Assembly: GCF_000720765.1 (NCBI RefSeq)
Contig: NZ_JODC01000020.1
Location: 62,001 to 126,000 of the forward strand
Direction: 5' to 3'
From: Streptomyces sp. NRRL S-646
GTDB taxonomy: Bacteria; Actinomycetota; Actinomycetes; Streptomycetales; Streptomycetaceae
Length of the DNA stretch: 64,000 nucleotides
Under the pieces are notes generated by a model. The model worked only from the letters and a program-made list of their open reading frames with translations. It ran no database searches and was not told the origin of the DNA. The translations under genes were made by a program, and so were the position numbers. Positions 7,608 to 14,632 of the stretch are shown in pieces. Within the stretch, counting starts at the first letter, position 1, and each line of letters starts with the position of its first letter.

Positions 7608-7984
7608 CGAACACGGCCCCCAGCCGGCGCGCCGCCGGTGAACAGGTCGTCCGGGAGATGTTCGGCGAGACCTTCCTGCGCGAGCAGCTCACCGGTCCGG
7701 CCGACAGCGGAGTCGATCTGGCCCGCCTCGCCCTGGAGCAGTGCTACGGCGACATCTGGGCCCGCCCCGGCCTCGACCGGCGCAGCCGCAGCCTGGTCAC
7801 GCTCGGCATCCTCATGGCGCTGGGACACCCGGCCGAGCTGCGCAACCATGTCCTCGGCGCACTCGGCAACGGTCTGACCTCCGAAGAGATCCTGGAGACA
7901 GCCGTACAGGCCGTCCCGTATCTGGGGCTGCCCGCCGCCGGGCAGGCCCTGGCCGTGGCGGCCGAGACGCTCGGGGAGACCTGA
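7604..7984 (+). CDS. Carboxymuconolactone decarboxylase-family protein
   Basis: 126-residue CMD-fold protein (all-helical, normally a homohexamer). Recognisable segments are RSRSLVTLGILMALGHPAELRNHVLGAL and the GLTxEEILE helix. There is no CxxC pair, so it resembles the gamma-carboxymuconolactone decarboxylase branch rather than AhpD. ATG start overlaps the SDR stop. As the last enzyme of the P450 operon it could decarboxylate or isomerise a late product; this is inference. Confidence 0.87.
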   Translation: MTNTAPSRRAAGEQVVREMFGETFLREQLTGPADSGVDLARLALEQCYGDIWARPGLDRRSRSLVTLGILMALGHPAELRNHVLGALGNGLTSEEILETAVQAVPYLGLPAAGQALAVAAETLGET

Positions 7985-8019
7985 GCCATGAACCGGGGGG
8001 CCTCGCGCGATACTGCACA

Positions 8020-8682
8020 ATGGCGCAGGTGAGCGAGGCGAAGAGCACCAGCGCGGCCGGCGGCCGCAGACGCAACCCGCGCGGTCAGGGCGAGAAACTC
8101 CGTAGCGAGATTCTCGCCGCCACCGAACGCCTGCTCGACCAGAAGCTCGGTGAGGACGCCCTTCCGGTCTCCCTGCGGGAGGTGGCACGCGAGGTCGGCA
8201 TCGCCGCCCAGAGCATGTACCTGCACTTCTCCGACAAGGAGGAGCTCGGGCACGCGGTGGTGGCGGCCGGCTACGAGCGTCTGGTGACCGCAATGCAGGA
8301 GGCCGACACCAGGGCCGAGGCGGCGGGCGAAGGAGCCGAGGGACGGCTGCGCTCCCAGTGCGCGGCGTTCTGCGACTTCGCTCGCAGCCACCGCGGAGTC
8401 ACGCGGCTGATGTTCGGACAGGACGCCGGCCGGTTCGGCCCGGCCGGCCAAGTGCACCCCGCCCGCGTCCTGTGGGAACAGTGGCTGGCCGCGGTCACCG
8501 TCTGCGTGGAGGCCGGACTGCGCTGGCCGGACGGAACGGAGGAGACCGCGATGCGCCTGTGGTCCGCGCTCTTCGGCCGGTTCGCGCTGTGGGCCGGTTC
8601 GTTCGGCGAGCGGCGCCCCGATGCGCTGAACGACTTCGTGAACCGTACTGTCGACGCGCTGCTGCGGGACGCCCGGCGGTAG
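8020..8682 (+). CDS. TetR/AcrR regulator (probable P450-operon regulator)
   Basis: 220-residue TetR-family repressor. A basic N-terminal tail (GGRRRNPRGQGEKL) precedes the helix-turn-helix (VSLREVAREVGIAAQSMYLHFSDKEEL, about 52-76); the ligand domain follows and includes an MFGQDAG segment. It lies 35 bases after the P450 operon on the same strand and ends 10 bases from a convergent tetR. ATG 8020 is preceded by TACTGCACAAT, a possible -10, so it may be read from its own near-leaderless promoter. The likely target is the palindrome at 4039-4056. Confidence 0.87.
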   Translation: MAQVSEAKSTSAAGGRRRNPRGQGEKLRSEILAATERLLDQKLGEDALPVSLREVAREVGIAAQSMYLHFSDKEELGHAVVAAGYERLVTAMQEADTRAEAAGEGAEGRLRSQCAAFCDFARSHRGVTRLMFGQDAGRFGPAGQVHPARVLWEQWLAAVTVCVEAGLRWPDGTEETAMRLWSALFGRFALWAGSFGERRPDALNDFVNRTVDALLRDARR

Positions 8683-8692
8683 GAGACGTCCG

Positions 8693-9286
8693 TCAGGGAC
8701 GCAGGGCCCGCAGGAGCAGGTCCGCCAGATGGTCGGCGACCTCCTGCGGGCTCATCGGCCCGTCCGGGCGGTACCACGTCGACAGGTGATGGACCGAGCC
8801 GAAGTGGTAGTCCACCACCAGGTCGGCGGGGGTCGCCTTGGAGAAGACCCCCGCCTGCTGGCCCTCCTCCACCAGCGCACGGAAGCGCTCGTGGTACTTC
8901 CGCCGCTCGGCGCGCACCTGCTTGTTCTTCTCCGGGCTCAGGTGGTGCATGGAACGGAAGAAGATGTTCGCGTCGTCGAGGTTCGCGATGGTCGTGACGA
9001 CGACGTCGGCCGCCGCGCCCCGCAGCCGCTTCTCGATCGGCTCGTCGGCGTCCGCGAACGCGTCGAGGCGCTCCTGCTGGACGCGCAGCACGCGCGCGTA
9101 CACCTCGTGCAGCAGGTCGTCCTTGGAGCCGAAGTAGTGGTACAGCGCCCCCTTGGTGACCCCGGCCGCCTCGACGATCTCCTGTACCGAGGTGCGGTCG
9201 TAGCCCTGCTCGGCGAAGAGCCGGGTGGCGGCGGCCAGCAGCCGCTGCGGGACGGGAGTACCGTCACCGTCCGTCGTTCTGGGCAC
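8693..9286 (-). CDS. TetR/AcrR regulator in the acyl-CoA ligase operon
   Basis: 197-residue TetR. The HTH is at about 27-51 (TSVQEIVEAAGVTKGALYHYFGSKDDL), followed by an acyl-CoA-regulator-like ligand domain (MHHLSPEKNKQVRAERRKYH). GTG 9286 is the start just before PRTTDGDG; the frame stays open far upstream but runs into the ligase gene in a shadow frame. It is third in the operon SDR-ligase-tetR (47 bases after the ligase), so it should be autoregulated through site B at 11808-11825, and probably also acts at sites A and C. Confidence 0.88.
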   Translation of the reverse strand: MPRTTDGDGTPVPQRLLAAATRLFAEQGYDRTSVQEIVEAAGVTKGALYHYFGSKDDLLHEVYARVLRVQQERLDAFADADEPIEKRLRGAAADVVVTTIANLDDANIFFRSMHHLSPEKNKQVRAERRKYHERFRALVEEGQQAGVFSKATPADLVVDYHFGSVHHLSTWYRPDGPMSPQEVADHLADLLLRALRP

Positions 9287-9333
9287 TGTGCCGCCACCTG
9301 CCTTCCAAGCTCTCTGCCTGTATGGATGTGCTG

Positions 9334-11001
9334 TTATTCGCTGTCCTGCGGCCGGGAACGAAGCTCCCGACGGAGGATCTTCCCACTTGCCGTCTTCGGC
9401 AAGTCGGGCAGGATCTCCACCTGCCGCGGGTACTTGTAGGCGGCCAGTCTCTCCTTGCAGTACATCGCGAGTTCGCCCGGGTCCGTGTCGGCACCCGGAC
9501 GCAGACTGATGTACGCCTTGACGGTCTCCCCGCGATACCCGTCCGGCACCCCGACGACGGCCGCCTCGCGGACCGCGGGATGCGTGTACAGGACGTCCTC
9601 GACCTCGCGCGGCCACACCTTGAAACCGGACGCGTTGATCATGTCCTTCTTGCGGTCGACGACGTACAGCCACCCCTGCTCGTCCATGAAACCGATGTCG
9701 CCGGTGCGCAGCTCGCCGTCCGGGAAGGTCTCGGCGGTCGCGTCCGGCCGCCGCCAGTAGCCGGGCACGACCTGCGGGCCGCGGACGACGATCTCGCCCT
9801 GCTCGCCGAAGGGCACCTCCTTGCCCTGGTCGTCGAGGATGCGTACGACGGTGTCGGGGCCCGGCAGGCCCACGGCCAGCGTGCCGGAGGCCGGGTCGAC
9901 GGGTGCCTCCAGGCCCGGCGGCACGGAGGCGCAGGGCGCGGTGCACTCGGTCAGCCCGTAGCCGTTGCGGATGTAGGGCCCGAAGCCCGCCCGGAACTTC
10001 TCCACCAGGGCGGGCGGCACGGGCGCACCGCCGCTGGAGATGTTCACGAACGACGAGAAGTGGTCCCGGGTGGCGTCCGGGTGGGCGCCCAGCGCCATGA
10101 ACGCGGTCGACGGGCCGACCGTGTAGTGCGGCCGGTGCTCGGCGAACGCCTCCAGCACGACACCCGCATCGAAGCGGTACGTCAGCACGAGCGTGCCCGC
10201 GCTGTTGAGACAGGCGCCGAGTTGGCAGACCATCCCGGTGATGTGGAACAGCGGCGCCAGCGCGTAGTACACGGGCGCGTCCGGCAGGGCGAGCCCCGTC
10301 CGCTGCCGCTCCGCGTTGTGCATGATGTTGCCATGCGTGTTGGTGGCGCCCTTGGGGGTGCCGCTGGTGCCCGAGGTGTAGCTGATCAACGCGATGTCGG
10401 ACGGCGTGAGCCGGCGGCCCTCGGGCGCCTCGTACCCGGCGCGGGCCACGGTCGTCAGGTCGGCGGCGTCCGCGGCCTGCGGCAACCGCTCGAAGCCCAG
10501 CACCCGCGCGTCGCCACGCGTCTGGAAGTCCAGCTCGCAGGCGGTCAGCACGATCTGCACGGGTGAGTCCGCGGCCGTGTTCCGCAGATACGACTCCCAG
10601 GCCCGGTCCGAGCAGATCAGCGCCATGACCTCGCCGTCCCGCAGGACGTGCCCGACCTCCCCCGACTTGTACATGGGGTTGACGGGCACCACGATCGCCC
10701 CCGCCTTCCAGGCGCCCAGCAGCGCCAGCACGAAGAGCGGGGAGTTCTGCAGCAGGATCGCCACCCGGTCGCCGCGCTCCAGGCCGCGGGCGGCGAGATG
10801 CCCGGCGACCGAGTCGCTCAGCTCGTCGACCTCGCGGTAGCTCAGCCGCCCGTCGAAGTAGGCGAGGAAGGTGCGGTCCGGGGCCGCGGCGACGGACCGG
10901 CGCAGCGCGTGCACCAGGGAGTCGGCGGGCTCTATGGGGCCGCGCTGGGCATCGTTGAGCAGGGCCACCCAGGGCCGGGCGGAGTAGGGGGAGTCGGTCA
11001 C
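9334..11001 (-). CDS. AMP-dependent acyl-CoA synthetase/ligase
   Basis: 555-residue adenylate-forming enzyme that activates a carboxylic acid to the acyl-CoA through an acyl-AMP. The P-loop-like motif YTSGTSGTPKG, the core GYGLTE, the GELRTGDIG hinge region, DRKKDMINASGFKVWP and the C-terminal catalytic lysine in PKTASGKILRREL are all present. GTG 11001 overlaps the SDR stop (GTGA) and follows GGAGG. The operon order is SDR, ligase, TetR. The substrate is probably a medium or long fatty acid or a degradation intermediate. Confidence 0.93.
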   Translation of the reverse strand: MTDSPYSARPWVALLNDAQRGPIEPADSLVHALRRSVAAAPDRTFLAYFDGRLSYREVDELSDSVAGHLAARGLERGDRVAILLQNSPLFVLALLGAWKAGAIVVPVNPMYKSGEVGHVLRDGEVMALICSDRAWESYLRNTAADSPVQIVLTACELDFQTRGDARVLGFERLPQAADAADLTTVARAGYEAPEGRRLTPSDIALISYTSGTSGTPKGATNTHGNIMHNAERQRTGLALPDAPVYYALAPLFHITGMVCQLGACLNSAGTLVLTYRFDAGVVLEAFAEHRPHYTVGPSTAFMALGAHPDATRDHFSSFVNISSGGAPVPPALVEKFRAGFGPYIRNGYGLTECTAPCASVPPGLEAPVDPASGTLAVGLPGPDTVVRILDDQGKEVPFGEQGEIVVRGPQVVPGYWRRPDATAETFPDGELRTGDIGFMDEQGWLYVVDRKKDMINASGFKVWPREVEDVLYTHPAVREAAVVGVPDGYRGETVKAYISLRPGADTDPGELAMYCKERLAAYKYPRQVEILPDLPKTASGKILRRELRSRPQDSE

Positions 11002-11771
11002 CGTGCCTCCTCCCACTTCTGCTGGAGGTGGTTCATGTTCGTCAGCCAGTGGTCGGGGTGGGTGGCCCTGGCCTGGTAGTACCCGGCGACCTCGGGGTGC
11101 GGCAGGATCAGGAAGCGGTCCTCCTCGATGCCCTTGAACAGGGCGTCCGCGACGTCCGCCGGCTCGATGGCGGTCGGCTGCAGCACCAGGTCGCCTGCGG
11201 TGCCGGTGGCGGCCAGCATGTCGGTCCGCACCCCCTGCGGACAGATGGCGTGCACCTTGAGCCCCCGGTGCCGGTACGTGAGCGACAGCCACTCGGCGAA
11301 CGCGTACGCACCGTGCTTGGTCACGCTGTACGAGGGCGCGCCGATCATGGTCAGCAGACCGGCGGCGGACACGGTGGACACGAAACGGCCGCTGCCCCGC
11401 TCCAGCCACTCGGGAAGCAGCTCATGGGCGGCACGCACGTGGGCCATCAGATTGACGTCCCAGGAGACGGCCCAGGCCTTCTCGTCGAGCGGCTGCCCCG
11501 GCCCGGCGTCCTCGAAGGCAACACCGGCATTGGCGCAGTAGACGTCGATGGTCCCGCCGAGCGCGTCCCGGGCATCACCGACGATCCCGGAGGCGTCGCC
11601 GGGCACGGCGATACCGCCGATCTCGTCAGCGACCGCCTTGGCCCGCTCACCATCCAGGTCATTCACGACGACCCGGGCCCCTTCGGCGGCGAACCGCCGG
11701 GCCAGCGCGGCCCCGATCCCACCCCCGGCCCCCGTGACAACCACACCAGCACCCTGAACGGCTTCCACCAT
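10998..11771 (-). CDS. Short-chain dehydrogenase
   Basis: 257-residue SDR with TGAGGGIG (14-21), CANAG (about 85-89), STVSAAG with the catalytic Ser, and YSVTK (Tyr/Lys near 150). The C-terminal extension ends in YYQARATHPDHWLTNMNHLQ. It is first in the SDR-ligase-tetR operon, whose promoter region holds TetR site B about 40 bp upstream. A role in beta-oxidation-like or steroid/terpenoid side-chain metabolism is plausible from its partners but unproven. Confidence 0.9.
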   Translation of the reverse strand: MVEAVQGAGVVVTGAGGGIGAALARRFAAEGARVVVNDLDGERAKAVADEIGGIAVPGDASGIVGDARDALGGTIDVYCANAGVAFEDAGPGQPLDEKAWAVSWDVNLMAHVRAAHELLPEWLERGSGRFVSTVSAAGLLTMIGAPSYSVTKHGAYAFAEWLSLTYRHRGLKVHAICPQGVRTDMLAATGTAGDLVLQPTAIEPADVADALFKGIEEDRFLILPHPEVAGYYQARATHPDHWLTNMNHLQQKWEEAR

Positions 11772-11807
11772 CGGTCTCCTTCGACTGCGGCTCTGCTGCG
11801 AGGCCAG

Positions 11808-11825
11808 ACTAACCGGTCGGTATGT
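11808..11825 (-). promoter_or_regulatory. TetR-type operator, site B
   Basis: On the minus strand this reads ACATACCGACCGGTTAGT and shares CATACCGACCGGT with sites A and C. It lies in the promoter region of the SDR-ligase-tetR operon, so it is the expected autoregulatory site. Confidence 0.65.
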
Positions 11826-11843
11826 AACTGGAAAGGGCCCACT

Positions 11844-11911
11844 GCAACGCCGTTAAGGGGCGCGGGGCTGTGTCGATTTGCGGCTCCGCCGCGCGGGCGC
11901 GAGCAACCACA
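11844..11911 (-). repeat. Dispersed repeat family B, copy 1 (long form)
   Basis: On the minus strand it reads ...TGCTCGCGCCCGCGCGGCGG... then CAGCCCCGCGCCCCTTAACG. It is related to copies at 26503-26547, 30311-30369 and, inside a coding gene, 49931-49995. Here it fills the divergent gap between the SDR operon and the NamZ-like gene. Confidence 0.75.
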
Positions 11912-11960
11912 GACTTCCCGCAGCTTCCCGACAACCTGCGGTAGCAATACCGTGCACCCC

Positions 11961-13199
11961 ATGCGCCTATCCAGACGAGCCTTACTCGCAGCGACAACGG
12001 CAGCAGCGTCCCTCACCTCAGCACCACCGGCCTCGGCGGCCAACCCCCACAAACAGTTACGCACCGGCTTCGAACGCCTCTCCGCCGAAGGCTACGCACT
12101 CCTCGACGGCCGGCGAGTCGGAATCGTCACCAACCCCACGGGCGTGACCCGAGACGTCCACCACATGGTCGACGTCATGCACGCGGACACCCGGGTGAAC
12201 CTGGTCGCCGTCTTCGGCCCCGAACACGGCTTCCGCGGGACCGCACAGGCAGGCGGCTCAGAAGGCCGCTACGACGACCCCGCCACCGGACTCCCCGTCT
12301 ACGACACGTACCTCAAGAGCGGTCGGCCCCTCGCCGACGTCTTCACGGCATCCGGCGTCGACACCGTCGTCTTCGACATCCAGGACGTCGGCGCCCGCTT
12401 CTACACGTACATCTGGACGCTGTACGACTGCATGGAGGCCGCCCAGCTCGCCGGCAAACGCTTCGTCGTCCTCGACCGGCCGAACCCGGTGACGGGCCGC
12501 GCGGCCCAGGGCCCGGTGCTGCACAAGGAGTTCGCGACCTTCGTGGGACGGCAGCCGGTCTCGCAGGCGCACGGCATGACGGTCGCCGAGCTCGCCCGGC
12601 TGTTCAACGGGGAGTTCCTCGCCACCCCCGTGCCCCTGCAGACCGTACCGATGACGGGATGGAAGCGCTCGGAGTTCTACGACGCCTGGTCGCTGCCCTG
12701 GGTGCCGCCGAGCCCCAACATGCCGACGCCCGACACGGCGCTCGTGTACTCGGGGACGTGCATGTTCGAAGGCACCAACCTGTCGGAGGGCCGCGGCACC
12801 ACCCGCCCCTTCGAGCTGCTCGGTGCGGAGGGCATCGACGGGAGGTGGGCGGCCGCCGCGAACGAACTCGGCCTGCCTGGTGTGCACTTCAGGGAGGCGT
12901 ACTTCGCGCCGACCTTCTCCAAGTTCCAGGGGAGGACCATCGGCGGCGTCCAGATCCACGTGCACGACCGGGCCGCCTACGACCCCGTGCGTACCGGGAT
13001 CGCGCTGCTGGTGACCGCCAAGAAGGTGTGGAGCGGCTTCGGCTGGCGGTCGGACAACTGGATCGACAAGCTCACGGGCTCCACTCAGGTGCGTACGGCG
13101 ATCGACGCGGGCGCGGGCACCGACGAGGTGGTGGCGGGCTGGCAGGAGGAACTGGCCGCGTTCCGGCGGATTCGAAAGGAATACCTCCTCTACAAGTGA
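11961..13199 (+). CDS. Secreted exo-muramidase-like protein (DUF1343/NamZ, GH171)
   Basis: 412 residues with a twin-Arg-containing signal sequence (LSRRALLAATTAAASL) ending near ASAAN. The mature protein carries DUF1343 landmarks: GRRVGIVTNPTG, FGPEHGFRG, GLPVYDTYL, DTVVFDIQDVGARFYTYIWT, VLDRPNP and NLSEGRGTTRPFE. The family includes Bacillus NamZ, an exo-beta-N-acetylmuramidase that recycles peptidoglycan. Two TTA codons (11982-11984 and 12057-12059) fall in the first 33 codons, so translation should depend on the bldA tRNA and so on development. No ribosome site is obvious at ATG 11961. The nearest gene is the hydrolase at 13280. Confidence 0.9.
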   Translation: MRLSRRALLAATTAAASLTSAPPASAANPHKQLRTGFERLSAEGYALLDGRRVGIVTNPTGVTRDVHHMVDVMHADTRVNLVAVFGPEHGFRGTAQAGGSEGRYDDPATGLPVYDTYLKSGRPLADVFTASGVDTVVFDIQDVGARFYTYIWTLYDCMEAAQLAGKRFVVLDRPNPVTGRAAQGPVLHKEFATFVGRQPVSQAHGMTVAELARLFNGEFLATPVPLQTVPMTGWKRSEFYDAWSLPWVPPSPNMPTPDTALVYSGTCMFEGTNLSEGRGTTRPFELLGAEGIDGRWAAAANELGLPGVHFREAYFAPTFSKFQGRTIGGVQIHVHDRAAYDPVRTGIALLVTAKKVWSGFGWRSDNWIDKLTGSTQVRTAIDAGAGTDEVVAGWQEELAAFRRIRKEYLLYK

Positions 13200-13279
13200 G
13201 TCGGGAGTATGGCCATCCCTGGCCGGTAGCAGGACGATGCGCCCACATCGCACTGCTACGGGGGACGAGGGGACCTGTC

Positions 13280-14614
13280 ATGGCACAGCCGGCAATGAGC
13301 GTGACTCCTTACTGGGAGCTGACCTTCGACGCGGACGGGGACATCGACGGGCGGGAGCGGGACCGGCTGCTCGCCGAGGTCGGGGAACGCGGAGTCCGTG
13401 ACCTGATCGTCTTCGCGCACGGCTGGAACAATGACCGCTCGGGGGCGACCGCCCTCTACAGCCGGTTCTTCGCGCTGGTCCCGGAGCTCGCGGCACAGGC
13501 GAAGATCGGGTACGTGGGTGTGATCTGGCCGTCGATGCGGTTCTGCGACGAGCCGATCCCCGACTTCCCGAAGTCCGTGGTGGCCATGGAGGCGGAGGCG
13601 GCGCCGGTACCCGCGCTCGACAAGGACACCCGCCACGCCCTGCTGGAGACGTTCCCCGGTCGGGCCACCGTGGTCGACCAGATCGCGCGGATGCTGGACC
13701 AACGGCCCGAGAACGAGCTGGAGGAGTTCGGGCGGCTGGTCCGGGTGCTGGTGGAGCTCGTACCGGGCGGGCCGCAGCCGCTGTTCGCGGCGGACACCCT
13801 CGCGGAGGGTGTCCCGCAGAGCGAGCCGGTGCTGTTCACAGGGGACACGGCGGCACTCTGCGACGAGTTCGCGCAGGCGCTGGCCGCCCTCCGGTCCGGT
13901 GGCGACACGGAGGGCTTCTCGTTGCCGAACCCCTGGGACGGCGCGAAGGAGCTGCTGCGGCAGGCGACGTACTACGCGATGAAGCGGCGCGCGGGCACCG
14001 TCGGCGAGCGCGGGCTCGGACGCGTGGTCGGGCAGCTCGCCGCCTCTGCTCCCGCCGTGCGCGTGCACCTCGTGGGGCACAGCTTCGGCGGCCGGCTGGT
14101 GTCGTTCGCGCTGCGCGGGCTGCCCGAGGGCGTGCACACGGTGAAGTCGGTGACGCTGCTGCAAGGGGCGTTCTCGCACTACGCGTTCGCGGCGCGGCTG
14201 CCGTACGACGCGCATGCGGGGGGTGTGCTGCAGGGCCAGCAGAACCGTGTCGACGGCCCTCTGGTGTGCTGCTACTCCCACTTCGACTCGGCGCTCGGCA
14301 CGATCTACCCGCTGGCCTCGCGCATGGCGGACGACGCACAGGGTGTCGTCGAGGGGGCCGCAGAGGGCTTCGGCATCGGGGAGATGCTGGGCGCCAAGTG
14401 GGGTGCGATGGGGCACGACGGTGTGCAGGCGGTGTCGGGCACGCGCGCGTACAAGCTCGCGGACGCCCTCGTGAGCACTCTGCCGACCTCGGGTTGCGTC
14501 AACATCGATGTGGCGGCCGTGGTGAAGAACGGCGGGCCGCCCGCCGGTGCACACAGCGACATCGTGCACCGGGAGCTGGCCCAGGTGGTGCTGGCGGCGG
14601 GCCGCATCCACTGA
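13280..14614 (+). CDS. Alpha/beta-hydrolase, cytoplasmic, substrate unknown
   Basis: 444 residues, no signal peptide. HGWNNDRSGATALYSRFF near residue 43 resembles an oxyanion-hole/strand region. The nucleophile elbow GHSFGG (near 270) identifies an alpha/beta hydrolase with a serine nucleophile, and a late HSDIVHRELA may supply the catalytic His. Between them is a long helical insertion, as in lids. ATG 13280 follows GGGGACGAGGGG. It is convergent with the Ntn acylase gene, 18 bases apart. Conserved-hypothetical in character; no substrate can be named. Confidence 0.8.
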   Translation: MAQPAMSVTPYWELTFDADGDIDGRERDRLLAEVGERGVRDLIVFAHGWNNDRSGATALYSRFFALVPELAAQAKIGYVGVIWPSMRFCDEPIPDFPKSVVAMEAEAAPVPALDKDTRHALLETFPGRATVVDQIARMLDQRPENELEEFGRLVRVLVELVPGGPQPLFAADTLAEGVPQSEPVLFTGDTAALCDEFAQALAALRSGGDTEGFSLPNPWDGAKELLRQATYYAMKRRAGTVGERGLGRVVGQLAASAPAVRVHLVGHSFGGRLVSFALRGLPEGVHTVKSVTLLQGAFSHYAFAARLPYDAHAGGVLQGQQNRVDGPLVCCYSHFDSALGTIYPLASRMADDAQGVVEGAAEGFGIGEMLGAKWGAMGHDGVQAVSGTRAYKLADALVSTLPTSGCVNIDVAAVVKNGGPPAGAHSDIVHRELAQVVLAAGRIH

Positions 14615-14632
14615 CCCGCCGCCGCTGGTCCG

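Noticed and set aside
12659..13279. Upstream extension of the alpha/beta-hydrolase frame into the NamZ gene
   Set aside because: The extension is Arg/Gly/Ala-rich shadow sequence; ATG 13280 has a ribosome site and begins the protein-like sequence.
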